Positions 17,426 through 25,829 of a DNA stretch of 39,682 nt are shown piece after piece. Positions within the stretch are counted from its first letter, which is position 1. Each line of letters opens with the position of its first letter. Source of the DNA: Patescibacteria group bacterium (GTDB lineage: Bacteria > Patescibacteriota > Minisyncoccia > Phycocordibacterales > UBA2100); NCBI GenBank assembly GCA_021731295.1, contig JAKFXQ010000002.1, forward strand, positions 1 through 39,682. Direction: 5' to 3'. A model generated the notes under the pieces. The model searched no databases, was not told the origin of the DNA, and worked only from the letters and a program-made list of their open reading frames with translations. The position numbers and the translations under genes were made by a program.

Positions 17426-19603
17426 TTACTTCGCGACCTTGGTTGCCTCCTCAAGCTTCACCGAAAGAATCTGTGAGACACCGCTGTGATCCATCGTGAC
17501 GCCATAGAGTTCCCCCGCAGCGGCCATCGTCGCGCGATTGTGTGTAATGACGATAAGCTGACTCTGCTTCCCGAGCTCGCGAATCATGTCGGCATACCGT
17601 TTAGAGTTCGCTTCATCAAGCGCCGCGTCCGTTTCGTCGAGAATGAGAAACGGCGGCGGGTTGACCTGCGTCATCGCGAAAATCAGCGCAATAGAAGTGA
17701 GTGCGCGTTCGCCTCCCGAGAGAACCTCGAGCCCGCGAATCTTCTTGCGCGGCAACGAGACAGAGATGGAGAGTCCTGCGTACAATTCTTCTTCCTCAAC
17801 GACTTCCTCATCGTCCTCACTTCGCTTCCCTGTCCGCGGTTCCTCGATGTAGAGCTTCGCATCGCCGCCACCGAATAACTTGGCGAAGAATCCGCCGAGT
17901 GCCTCGTTGATTTTCTTCAAGCCGTCCTCGAACCGCTCATCTATCGTAATTTCCAGCTCGCGGATGATGCTCCTCAGCGATTCCGATGATGCCTCGAGAT
18001 CGTTGAGTTCTTTCGCGAGGAACTCATCGCGCTTACGCGTTTCTTCGTACTCGCGAACAATCGCATCCCCACCGCCAATACCGGCTTCCTCAATCTTTAT
18101 CTTCAGACGCTCAATCTCGCGACGACGCTTTTCCTGCTCGCGTCTATCTTCAGAAAGGGCGCCTTCAGGAATTGAATTACGGTCCCATCCAGCTATTGCC
18201 GACCCTACCAATGCAATACCTTCGCGCACCTCTTCTTCGAACCGCTGTCGCGCCGAGGAGATACGCTCGCGATCGCCACGCAACGAGATAAGTCGTGTCT
18301 GTGCTTCACGCAGTTTAGAGCGCGCCTCAACTTCTTCACGTTCCGCCGAAAAGCGCACTTCACGCGCCGTCGTAAGATCCGTGCGCAACGCTTCCAATTC
18401 TCCTGAGAGACGCACCTCTTCCGATTCTGCATGCTTGAGATTCTCCGTCAGACGCTCCACGTCGCGGCGTACCTCTTCATTCGTGACGGGCGCCGCGCCT
18501 TTGAGACCGTCTACGAACGCACGAATGCGTCCGCGCAACGTATCTATCAATCCGCGCAGCGTCTCATGATCCGCTTCAAGAGCTCGCTCGAGCGAGTCAT
18601 CGATATCGTGCATGAATTCACGCACGTGCGGCGCAGGCACAACGTGTTCTACCGTAATAGCGACCGCCTCCATCGCGCCTTCGGCGCGTCCCAGTTCACG
18701 GACAATCTCTTCGCGCCTCCGGCGAGCTCCAGAAAGTTCTCGCTGCAATTCCTCCAGTCGCGCAAGTTTCGTCGCATCCGCATTAACTTCCGGCGACTTG
18801 AGTGTGCGGACTTTCTGCAAGACTCCTTCAAGCTCGCGTACTTCCGCATCAACGACGTGAATCTCGTCCGTAAGGCGCACATGCTCCTGCGTTACCCATG
18901 CATGCTCGCGGGTCAGGTATTCAACGAGTTTCGCCGACAGCTCATCTTTCATCTCACGTGCCTTCTCAATCTTCTCAACTTGGGAGCCAAGAAATTTAAG
19001 ATGAGGCGCGAGTTCGCGACGAAGTGACCGCGTCTTCTCAATATTTTGTGCAGTCTCCTCAAGCTTTCGCTCGCTCTCCGCCTTTTTATGTTGGTACAGT
19101 TTGAGACCAAGCGCATCCTCCACCATTTCCCTGCGTTCCCGTGCCGGCGCATTCAATATGTAATCTGCCTGACCTTGGGAAATGATGTGGTAGCCCGAGC
19201 CGCCGATGTTCGCTCCAGCTAAGAGACGGATAACATCTTTCAATCTCACGAGCGAACCATTAAGGCGGTATTCGTTTTGCCCATCACGATGCACAACGCG
19301 CTCCACGATGACATCCGGGAAATCTAAATCGAGGAAACGCGACGTATTGTCGAATGTTACCGTGACTGCCGCTCGATTTTGTCGGGGCAACGCGGGCGAA
19401 CCGCCCCATATCAAGTCTTCGCCTTTGCGACTTCGCAGAGACTTCATCGACTGCTCGCCAAGAACAAACCGAAACGCCTCCGCAACGTTTGATTTGCCGC
19501 TCCCGTTTGGGCCGACGATAGATGCGATGGGCGACGTGAACTCAAGCCGGGTTTTCTTCCCGAATGACTTGAAACCGGTCAGTTCGACTGACTTGAGATA
19601 CAT
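17426..19603 (-). CDS. smc: Short SMC-type ATPase (chromosome segregation protein)
   Basis: 725 aa against about 1180 in typical bacterial SMC. The head halves are both present: Walker A GPNGSGKS at 31-38, N-terminal YLKSVELTGFKSFGKKT, QGQADYIL near 165, then the signature LSGGERALTSIALIFAM and Walker B PFLILDETDAALDE near the end, followed by VITHNRATMAAA. Between them lie two coiled-coil arms of about 170 residues each. The middle (about 310-365) has no recognisable hinge with its conserved Gly motifs, so dimerisation may be altered. ATG 19603 is preceded at 7 nt by TACAAT with extended TGC, so the mRNA is probably leaderless. ScpA and ScpB are not in the window. SMC folds and tethers the chromosome. 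Confidence 0.92.
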   Translation of the reverse strand: MYLKSVELTGFKSFGKKTRLEFTSPIASIVGPNGSGKSNVAEAFRFVLGEQSMKSLRSRKGEDLIWGGSPALPRQNRAAVTVTFDNTSRFLDLDFPDVIVERVVHRDGQNEYRLNGSLVRLKDVIRLLAGANIGGSGYHIISQGQADYILNAPARERREMVEDALGLKLYQHKKAESERKLEETAQNIEKTRSLRRELAPHLKFLGSQVEKIEKAREMKDELSAKLVEYLTREHAWVTQEHVRLTDEIHVVDAEVRELEGVLQKVRTLKSPEVNADATKLARLEELQRELSGARRRREEIVRELGRAEGAMEAVAITVEHVVPAPHVREFMHDIDDSLERALEADHETLRGLIDTLRGRIRAFVDGLKGAAPVTNEEVRRDVERLTENLKHAESEEVRLSGELEALRTDLTTAREVRFSAEREEVEARSKLREAQTRLISLRGDRERISSARQRFEEEVREGIALVGSAIAGWDRNSIPEGALSEDRREQEKRRREIERLKIKIEEAGIGGGDAIVREYEETRKRDEFLAKELNDLEASSESLRSIIRELEITIDERFEDGLKKINEALGGFFAKLFGGGDAKLYIEEPRTGKRSEDDEEVVEEEELYAGLSISVSLPRKKIRGLEVLSGGERALTSIALIFAMTQVNPPPFLILDETDAALDEANSKRYADMIRELGKQSQLIVITHNRATMAAAGELYGVTMDHSGVSQILSVKLEEATKVAK

Positions 19604-19610
19604 GCCCGCT

Positions 19611-19619
19611 ATTGTAGCA
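19611..19619 (-). promoter_or_regulatory. smc extended -10, leaderless start
   Basis: Minus strand TGC-TACAAT; hexamer at 19616-19611, 7 nt before ATG 19603. No convincing -35, as expected for an extended -10 promoter. Confidence 0.6.
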
Positions 19620-19624
19620 GGCGG

Positions 19625-19957
19625 CTATGACTGCTTCGTCACGAGCTCTGCGACAAGTCGTTTATGTTCTGCCAATCCCTCACGCGCGGCCTGCGTCGCC
19701 ACCTCTTCCAAGTTGGGAACACATTTACGGACGAGCGCGGATACTGCCGCCTCGTCGCCTGCTTCCGTGAGTTTGTCGAGTTCCGCTCGTGCCTCTGCCG
19801 ACATGCGACGCATGACTTCGACGCTTGCACGCTTGAGCAGTACGTCGCTCACGGCGCCCATAATTTCTTCTTGTTCCGATACGTCCAAATGGCCGATGTT
19901 AAGTTCGGCGACAATGCGTTCTCGAAGTTGATTCTCATCAATAATTTTTGGTGTCAT
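19625..19957 (-). CDS. Small helical protein, DUF5663-like
   Basis: 110 aa, all-helical by composition and acidic. It has the features I associate with the Patescibacteria domain DUF5663: an N-terminal ELNIGHLDVSEQEEIM segment ('...L...EQEEI') followed by RASVEVMRRMSAEARAELDKL and a C-terminal helix. The name is given from memory and is moderately sure; the function is unknown. ATG 19957; a TATTAT lies at 19980-19975, 17 nt before it, which gives a leader of about 10 nt without a Shine-Dalgarno. It sits between smc (21 nt downstream) and a large unknown membrane protein (28 nt upstream). Confidence 0.65.
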   Translation of the reverse strand: MTPKIIDENQLRERIVAELNIGHLDVSEQEEIMGAVSDVLLKRASVEVMRRMSAEARAELDKLTEAGDEAAVSALVRKCVPNLEEVATQAAREGLAEHKRLVAELVTKQS

Positions 19958-19974
19958 AGAATCCCGTTAGCCTG

Positions 19975-19980
19975 ATAATA
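19975..19980 (-). promoter_or_regulatory. -10 box before the DUF5663-like gene
   Basis: TATTAT on the minus strand, 17 nt before ATG 19957. The leader would be about 10 nt. No clear -35. Confidence 0.4.
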
Positions 19981-19985
19981 TCATT

Positions 19986-21743
19986 TTACGCGCTGTAACG
20001 GCTGCGAAGTGTATTGATGATAGTCCCTACATCGTCGCCCTCGACCTTCAAGTACGCGACGAGCTTCGAATATTTCGGACCCTTACTCCCTTGTGCCTCA
20101 AGCTCCTTCGTGAGTAGTTCGAGGAATTCATCGTCGCCAATGACGCGCGTATTGACCCATTCGCAATCCACAAAGCGGACGTCGAGACCGTTCGCGCCTT
20201 GTACGATTACATCCTTATCAGTATTGAGGAGCTCCTGTGCGAAATCTGGATGCTCGACGAGCACGGCGCGAAACGCCTCGATAAATTGGAGTTTGACGGC
20301 CATTGGCGCATCAGTCATGCCCAACGCCTTTAGTACATGTTCGTTCATGAGCCCATCAAGACCATTGGTCGCGAGCGCGTCTCCTGGTTGTATCTGAATA
20401 TCGAGCGGGTCTTGCACTACCGTCGCAACACCGTCGGGAATAGTCTCGCCATCAAGCATCGCGCGTGGACGCGGCGCGGGCGCCTCTTGAGGTGGAGGCT
20501 CTGCAGGTACCAGCGGTGCTGGAGGCGCTTCCGGCAAATCTTCCATCGGCGGCACAGGGAAGGCACGTGGCATCCTGCGCGGATGCTCGAGTGGTTCTAT
20601 TGGCGGCGACGCAGCTGGTGGTTCTACACTTCCACGGCGGAGGGCTTCCTCAAGTTCTCGAACAGTGCGTTCGCACTCTCCAATCTTCTCTTCATAACCG
20701 AGTACTGTGTCTCCGCGATTGAGTCGTGATAATTCAGCTATGCGAAGCTGCGCCTCTGAAAGTTCATCAGTCAGGGTTCCCGCCCTATCTTCAGCAATCG
20801 CGCCTCGCGCGATTGCATCCCGCAACTGCTGTTGTATTTCAAATAACCGCTCGGAATATCCATCGATAGTAGCGGCGCGCTGCGTGAGCGCGTCCTGAAG
20901 CGGAGCGACGGCTTTCTCAATCTGCACGTCGCACATGGCGAGATGCGTCTTCGCCGCGGCTTTCATCGCTTCGGATTCGGTGCCACAAATTGTGTGCCAG
21001 AGCGAAGATATTTTCTGATAGAGCCAGCTACCACCTTCGGAAGCACGCTCGACACCTTGGTTGATGCCGCTCGTGACCGGCCCTTTGCCCCAACCACCAC
21101 TGTGAATTTCCGAGCCGATGTTGCCGATAATCGCACTCGATACAAGACTGACTGCCATCGGCGCGAACGTGCGCTCCTTATTGAGAGTTCGTACCTGCGC
21201 CTCCAGGTTCTCGCGCGTCGTACTCACATCCATACCGATTTTCTTCGCATCCTTTTCAAGCTTGCCGATGGATTTGCGTGCTTTGTGTCCTGTTCGTCCA
21301 GCCTGCGCCATCTTGTCTGTATGTTTCCACCCAAGCGCACTGCGCAACATGAGTGACGCGGCAATGCCGGCGCTACCGACACCAATAGCAGTGGCCCATG
21401 CGGGAGCAGTAGCGAGCCCTGCGGCGACTAACCCATATTTGACGCCAGAACCGGTCGCGAAGACAACAGCGGAACTTGCAATTGCTTTTCCGAGATAGTA
21501 TTTCGTGCGTTCCCACGTACTGCCTTTTATATATTCTTTATTGAAACCGAATTCCTTGGTGAGGACGTCGTCCAGCGCTGTCCCCTGCGCCTCCGCAGCA
21601 GAAAGTACTACCGAGCGCGGCACGGCTTCGCCAGTTCGCGTTGTATCCGGAGTTGCTCGTGCCGCAGTCGGTGTTGCAGGCGGCGCATCCGTGCCGTGCC
21701 TCCGGCGTCGCGATGCGTCTCCAGTCGGGAACTCTATCGCCAT
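19986..21743 (-). CDS. Large uncharacterised membrane protein with coiled coil (585 aa)
   Basis: Not recognised. In order: a disordered Arg/Thr/Pro-rich head (1-45); a helical segment; two hydrophobic segments at about 84-102 and 105-135 forming a hairpin; a basic stretch (KARKSIGKLEKDAKKIG); a third hydrophobic segment at about 193-212; a long coiled coil at about 265-370; a Pro/Glu-rich linker at about 375-430; and a globular alpha/beta C-terminal domain from about 440. The arrangement of a membrane hairpin, a basic stretch and a third membrane helix recurs in the 1109-aa protein at 25830-29159. ATG 21743 is preceded by TGC-TACGAT ending 6 nt before it. It lies 21 nt after the 388-aa gene. 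Inferred: a lineage-specific envelope or scaffold protein. Confidence 0.8.
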   Translation of the reverse strand: MAIEFPTGDASRRRRHGTDAPPATPTAARATPDTTRTGEAVPRSVVLSAAEAQGTALDDVLTKEFGFNKEYIKGSTWERTKYYLGKAIASSAVVFATGSGVKYGLVAAGLATAPAWATAIGVGSAGIAASLMLRSALGWKHTDKMAQAGRTGHKARKSIGKLEKDAKKIGMDVSTTRENLEAQVRTLNKERTFAPMAVSLVSSAIIGNIGSEIHSGGWGKGPVTSGINQGVERASEGGSWLYQKISSLWHTICGTESEAMKAAAKTHLAMCDVQIEKAVAPLQDALTQRAATIDGYSERLFEIQQQLRDAIARGAIAEDRAGTLTDELSEAQLRIAELSRLNRGDTVLGYEEKIGECERTVRELEEALRRGSVEPPAASPPIEPLEHPRRMPRAFPVPPMEDLPEAPPAPLVPAEPPPQEAPAPRPRAMLDGETIPDGVATVVQDPLDIQIQPGDALATNGLDGLMNEHVLKALGMTDAPMAVKLQFIEAFRAVLVEHPDFAQELLNTDKDVIVQGANGLDVRFVDCEWVNTRVIGDDEFLELLTKELEAQGSKGPKYSKLVAYLKVEGDDVGTIINTLRSRYSA

Positions 21744-21749
21744 AGAAAT

Positions 21750-21758
21750 ATCGTAGCA
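21750..21758 (-). promoter_or_regulatory. Extended -10 of the 585-aa gene, leaderless start
   Basis: Minus strand TGC-TACGAT; hexamer 21755-21750, 6 nt before ATG 21743. No clear -35. Confidence 0.5.
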
Positions 21759-21764
21759 CGCATG

Positions 21765-22931
21765 TTATCGGGCGCGGGTAGAACCTGGACGCGCTGCTCT
21801 GTACTCAGCGATGTTCTGTTTCATTCTGTATGCTCGTGTGCCCCGCACCATGTCATCACCGGTCAAGTACAGTTCGAGCTGCTGAAAAATCTCCGTGCGC
21901 ATCGTTTCCGGAGCACGCTTGAGAGCAGCCTTCAAAAAGCGCTCGACGCCACGCCTATCGGACGCGCCACGCAGCGTTGCATTCAAAGCTGCTGTCAGTT
22001 CCTTCTTGTCTATCGCGTACTGTCCTCTGACGAGACGCCCGAGACGTCCACGTAATTGCGAAGCAAGTTCGTCCATCACCGCTGGCACGTACTCCGCCAC
22101 AAATTCCGCATCTTCAGCGATTTTCCATTTCTCCAAAACCTGCGCGACCTCACTTAATGCACGCGTGAAAACCAGTTTCTCCGTCGCTATCTTCTTCAGA
22201 AACGCTCGCTCCTGCTGATTCGGTCGCATATCCGGCGGTGTGATATCGGTCACATCGCGAAGCGCTCCTATTGCCGCGCGCACTTCTTCGGGATTGGTAA
22301 CCCCTACGAATGAGAGCTCGACCGCTATCACGCCGTCGACAACGTCCGGATCAAAACGTCGATACGCGTAGGTGAGTCCTTGTTTAACACGCTGTCCGAA
22401 CTCTCCGAACATGTCACTCAGCTGTGCAGTCGCATCTTGTGGCGCATGAACGGCGTTTGCGATTTGATTCGGCGCCTGTTGAACAGTAGGCGCAGTCGGT
22501 GGCGCTTGCTGAGGCGCAGATGCGGCGCTAGGCGCCTGTCGCGGCACTGCGTTGACTGCTGCTGCGGGCGGCGTTGCGGGACGAGCAGCGCGCGCCGGGC
22601 GCTGACCTCGAAGAATGCGCAGTGCCTCTGCAGCTTCTTCATAGCCATCGTATTGGTCGACGAGTGCTTGCTCCTCGGCGGTCAAAGTCCCTGTGCTTGG
22701 CACAGCGACGTGTTCTCGATACCCACGCTCCCATTCAGCCAGTTCATCCGGTGCCATACGCAACAACGCTTCTTTAATCTGTTCAGGTGCATTATTCCCA
22801 CCCCAACGAGGCGATTGAGCGAGATCAGAGAGCAACAAATTTACATCATTCGCTTGTCGTAGTGCCTCGGCCGCATCTCCTGACTCCTCATCGAAATCCG
22901 CATTCTGTGTTGGTGGCATTCTGTCCATCAT
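21765..22931 (-). CDS. Uncharacterised helical protein with Ala/Pro/Gln-rich linker (388 aa)
   Basis: Not recognised; no membrane segment or signal peptide. An acidic helical N-terminal part (1-105) is joined by a low-complexity Ala/Pro/Gln linker (about 110-165) to a helical C-terminal domain (about 170-388) that is Arg-rich at its end. The linker composition resembles flexible tethers in multi-domain scaffold proteins. Start: ATG 22931 is immediately followed by a second ATG at 22928; TGC-TAGAAT ends 6 nt before the first, so a leaderless mRNA starting at 22931 is predicted. It is first in the minus-strand train 388 aa, 585 aa, DUF5663-like, smc, permease, with gaps of 20-50 nt. Confidence 0.8.
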   Translation of the reverse strand: MMDRMPPTQNADFDEESGDAAEALRQANDVNLLLSDLAQSPRWGGNNAPEQIKEALLRMAPDELAEWERGYREHVAVPSTGTLTAEEQALVDQYDGYEEAAEALRILRGQRPARAARPATPPAAAVNAVPRQAPSAASAPQQAPPTAPTVQQAPNQIANAVHAPQDATAQLSDMFGEFGQRVKQGLTYAYRRFDPDVVDGVIAVELSFVGVTNPEEVRAAIGALRDVTDITPPDMRPNQQERAFLKKIATEKLVFTRALSEVAQVLEKWKIAEDAEFVAEYVPAVMDELASQLRGRLGRLVRGQYAIDKKELTAALNATLRGASDRRGVERFLKAALKRAPETMRTEIFQQLELYLTGDDMVRGTRAYRMKQNIAEYRAARPGSTRAR

Positions 22932-22937
22932 CCAAAT

Positions 22938-22946
22938 ATTCTAGCA
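22938..22946 (-). promoter_or_regulatory. Extended -10 of the 388-aa gene, leaderless start
   Basis: Minus strand TGC-TAGAAT (5 of 6); hexamer 22943-22938, 6 nt before ATG 22931. Confidence 0.6.
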
Positions 22947-22961
22947 CCGCAAAATAGAAGA

Positions 22962-22987
22962 ACCCCGGGGCGCTGTGTCCCCGGGGT
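22962..22987 (-). terminator. Terminator after the 275-aa gene
   Basis: 9-bp stem ACCCCGGGG / CCCCGGGGT (22962-22970 with 22979-22987), 8-nt loop, followed on the minus strand by TCTTCTATTTTG. Confidence 0.8.
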
Positions 22988-23036
22988 CCAAAGTGACTAC
23001 TCTTCAGGCGCGAAGTGCACCCGTCGAGAAGTGTGG

Positions 23037-23864
23037 CTAGTTGGCCTTCGCGGCTCCGCGCTGAGACCTCTTTATCTCGGCACGCTGCCAGGCCTCCCAT
23101 GCCTGTTCGTCGAACTCCTCCTGCAGCTTACGACGCTCTGCGTCGTCAGCCGGCGGTCGCGCAACCGCAGTACCGTTTTCGTTCACGATGCGGTACAAGG
23201 AATCCGGCGTAGCGCCATGGACGATAAGCCCTGGGCTGTCCTCACGGACGACCCACAAGTCCTTCCTTCTCATGAAGACCTTGATGTCGCCCTTCGAGGA
23301 AGGAACGACAGTCGGCTTTCCTTCCATCTGCCACGCAATGTGGTAGTTGCGAGGCACGGCGTCCGGATTCCGGCCGGCGCCAGCGACGTGCTCTACTCCT
23401 CCCGTGCTCCCCGAACGAGACCGATCGAACGATCCGTGCGGGTGAAGGAGTGGGGTGCCATCGGGAGCCTGCGGCATACGCGCAAGAAGGCGCGCAACCG
23501 CAAACGCATCCCCGTACAGACCACTGTCGATCTGAACTATGACGCCACTGTTCTTACGCGGCGACGAAAGGAAATGCTTGCGCCCCTTCGCCTCCGTGCG
23601 CGTGGTTTCGACGTGTCCTCCGGTGATGACACGGCCCTCCGTCTTCGGCGGCATCTGTGGGATGCCGAGGATGACTTTGGACGATGCCCAGTCTCCGGGC
23701 ACCTCGAACATTTTTCTTCCACCGCGAGACACCGTCTCGCGAAGCTTCACCAGCGAGATGGACTTCACCGTCTCGCGGATAGACGGGTCCCACACCTCCT
23801 TGGACAGAATCCCAGGCTGCACGGCACCACGCTCAGGCGAAAAGTGGAAGCAGTTATTCTGCAT
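23037..23864 (-). CDS. Hypothetical protein, 275 aa
   Basis: Not recognised. Soluble and basic overall, with no membrane segment. The first half is beta-rich (segments such as GRKMFEVPGDW, SSKVILGIPQMPP, SGVIVQIDSG), and there is a Gly/Ser-rich loop near 150. The C-terminus is a charged helix (about 235-275: AERRKLQEEFDEQAWEAWQ then RAEIKRSQRG). ATG 23864 has Shine-Dalgarno GGGAG 9 nt upstream and a leader of about 74 nt from the best-scoring promoter in the window. A strong terminator follows, so it is a free-standing, probably well-expressed gene. The two Pro/Gly-dense halves could be separate domains. Confidence 0.75.
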   Translation of the reverse strand: MQNNCFHFSPERGAVQPGILSKEVWDPSIRETVKSISLVKLRETVSRGGRKMFEVPGDWASSKVILGIPQMPPKTEGRVITGGHVETTRTEAKGRKHFLSSPRKNSGVIVQIDSGLYGDAFAVARLLARMPQAPDGTPLLHPHGSFDRSRSGSTGGVEHVAGAGRNPDAVPRNYHIAWQMEGKPTVVPSSKGDIKVFMRRKDLWVVREDSPGLIVHGATPDSLYRIVNENGTAVARPPADDAERRKLQEEFDEQAWEAWQRAEIKRSQRGAAKAN

Positions 23865-23944
23865 TTGGGTACACTCCCGTTGCAGTTACGCCGGCTGAAT
23901 TCGGCTCGAGGCCGCCCCACACGCCGGGCCAGTGAGGTCGCAGT

Positions 23945-23972
23945 ATTATACGTTCTTTTCGCTCTTTGTCAA
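23945..23972 (-). promoter_or_regulatory. Consensus sigma70 promoter
   Basis: Minus strand: TTGACA (23972-23967), 16-nt spacer, TATAAT (23950-23945). Both hexamers are perfect. Predicted start near 23938, about 74 nt before ATG 23864. Confidence 0.85.
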
Positions 23973-24012
23973 TCAGCGCTGTGGGCTAGTCCACAGAGTC
24001 ACAGCGTGGGAC

Positions 24013-24032
24013 CGAAATATCGCGAAATATCG
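24013..24032. repeat. Tandem 10-bp direct repeat
   Basis: CGAAATATCG occurs twice head to tail, ending 14 nt before the ATG at 24047. It lies where the -35 and spacer of that gene's promoter would be, so it could be a protein-binding site. Confidence 0.5.
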
Positions 24033-24034
24033 TG

Positions 24035-24040
24035 CATTAT
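24035..24040 (+). promoter_or_regulatory. Possible -10 of the 593-aa gene
   Basis: CATTAT (4 of 6) ends 6 nt before ATG 24047, matching the leaderless spacing seen at other genes here. Weak on its own. Confidence 0.35.
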
Positions 24041-24046
24041 TAGCCC

Positions 24047-25828
24047 ATGAAGGATGAACCGCGACCAAGACAAGGCCACAAGGTTGAGAAGGACCTCCCC
24101 CGCCCTCTCCCAGAAGCTAAAGACGGTGCGCGACACTTGGACGACGCTCCATCACAAAGAACGCGCCCGACGGAAATCCATGCATCAATCAGCGACCCTA
24201 AATACGCTGACGTCCGCAAGGCGTTCGAGCGACGCAATGTCCCACTCTATTTAATGCCATACGCACTCGGACTCGATCAACCGCCCTCGAAAGAGTCTGC
24301 GCCGAATGTGTGGCACGACCTCGAAGCACATAACGTGCGCATGAATCTTGCGCTCGCTTCTTCGTACGAAAAACATCTCAAGCGTGCAAAGTCAGACAAG
24401 GAGCCCGAGTACGGAGAGGCGTGGCACGCCTCTGGTGAAGCATGGGATGCACAGGACCGCGAACGCGCTAAGAAAGCAGAGGCTGCCGGCACGCGACATG
24501 ACCGACTCCCTGCTGCGACGCCAATTGGTTCGTACGACATCCGACGCACAAAAGATTTGCCGCCAATGTCCGAAGAATTCCATCGGCGCTTGCGCGAATA
24601 CCCTGCCGCGGTGAACTACGGCATTTTGATGTTCACCCGTTCCCTGCGCGAATGGGAGTACACGGACGAACGCCTGCAAAAGTTTGCACAAATGTTCGCC
24701 GATAAAATTGAAGAAAAGGCATTCCGCGCAAACCCAAACGCGCGCGATAGAACGCAGTACGAAAATGCGTACTGGGCACTCCTCTCTCTCGGCTGCATAC
24801 AGGAACAATGGGACCGCAAAGGACGACGCACGTCACACCCCGAAGTGCGCGTGAACATGCCTGAAGTGGAGAAGCAGATGCACCGCTTCCTCTTGCTGGA
24901 AGAAATCCAGAGACTTGAGAAGGAGCAGACGAATGCTGATACGTCGCAGCGCGACGACATCCAGCACCGCCTCGCTGCCTTGCGCGCTGCACCTGCGTAT
25001 CAAGAAATATTCAATGAGTACGTAGCGGATGAGCGTGGCGCAGACGTCACCGCATTCGAAGAGAATCGCCCGACGACCATCGTCGAGGCGCTTGGTAACC
25101 GTCTCTACGTGACGGCATCTACATTACCTATCACTGAAGACGAGATTGATGCGGCCGTGGCGGATGATTCGCCGGAGGCTCCATCAACTGAACACTTGCG
25201 CGGCGCGCTACTACACAAACATCGCCTCCTTGGTCGTCTCCGCGCGAACCTGTCTCGCGACATAACAAGCGCTGACCGCGACATTGGGACTCTGCTGAAA
25301 TATCTCGCGGCCGAAGGCGTGTGGAATGACAGCGTTGAGAGTGGTTTCGATTTAATAATGAAGAGCGTTATCCAGAGCACACAAGAACTCGATAAAGTAG
25401 CCCAGCTTCTCCACGATGCGCGCAATGACGTTCGTTTCGGCCCCCAACATGCGTCAGTGTTTAAAACACACGAAGAGGCCTCAGTGAAATTAGGTGATAT
25501 GGTGCGCACGAGCAAGAAATACCTCCTCCGTGCATGGCACGCGCATCACACGCCGGAAGTCGGCGGCGCAGAGCTAGAAGCATCGCAGGAACTCGCGGAG
25601 ATGCTGAGTAACGAGCTGGAGTTCCTCAAAGACGAGGCCAAAGATAACGTCGCGGCACTCACGGCATTTCAAGACAAGATTACGTCTCTCGTTGAGCACA
25701 TGAGCGACATTGGTAGCCAACAAGACCTCGCCCGTGAACAGATAGTCATCAAGATGCGCCTCAAGGCCGCACTTGATGCACTCTCGACATATCTCGCCGT
25801 TATTAATCCTGACGCCACGAAAAACTAG
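24047..25828 (+). CDS. Uncharacterised soluble helical protein (593 aa)
   Basis: Not recognised. A basic, Pro-rich disordered head (1-45) is followed by a long, almost entirely helical, highly charged protein without membrane segment or signal peptide. Stretches near 285-330 (EKQMHRFLLLEEIQRLEKEQ) and 420-590 are likely coiled coil or helical bundle. No catalytic motif was found. The TAG stop (25826-25828) is one base before the ATG of the next gene, so the two are translationally coupled and probably act together. ATG 24047 lacks a Shine-Dalgarno. It is transcribed divergently from the 275-aa gene. Inferred: a cytoplasmic partner of the 1109-aa membrane protein. Confidence 0.8.
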   Translation: MKDEPRPRQGHKVEKDLPRPLPEAKDGARHLDDAPSQRTRPTEIHASISDPKYADVRKAFERRNVPLYLMPYALGLDQPPSKESAPNVWHDLEAHNVRMNLALASSYEKHLKRAKSDKEPEYGEAWHASGEAWDAQDRERAKKAEAAGTRHDRLPAATPIGSYDIRRTKDLPPMSEEFHRRLREYPAAVNYGILMFTRSLREWEYTDERLQKFAQMFADKIEEKAFRANPNARDRTQYENAYWALLSLGCIQEQWDRKGRRTSHPEVRVNMPEVEKQMHRFLLLEEIQRLEKEQTNADTSQRDDIQHRLAALRAAPAYQEIFNEYVADERGADVTAFEENRPTTIVEALGNRLYVTASTLPITEDEIDAAVADDSPEAPSTEHLRGALLHKHRLLGRLRANLSRDITSADRDIGTLLKYLAAEGVWNDSVESGFDLIMKSVIQSTQELDKVAQLLHDARNDVRFGPQHASVFKTHEEASVKLGDMVRTSKKYLLRAWHAHHTPEVGGAELEASQELAEMLSNELEFLKDEAKDNVAALTAFQDKITSLVEHMSDIGSQQDLAREQIVIKMRLKAALDALSTYLAVINPDATKN

Positions 25829-25829
25829 T

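Noticed and set aside
23897-23911. GAATTCGGCTCGAGG, which looks like a cloning adapter with EcoRI and XhoI sites
   Set aside because: It resembles but does not equal the common adapter and lies smoothly inside a leader with an intact promoter on one side and gene on the other. I cannot exclude an artefact, but nothing else supports it.
25773-25829. Upstream start for the 1109-aa protein
   Set aside because: It would overlap the end of the 593-aa gene by 56 nt; the ATG at 25830 directly after the stop is the simpler, coupled start.
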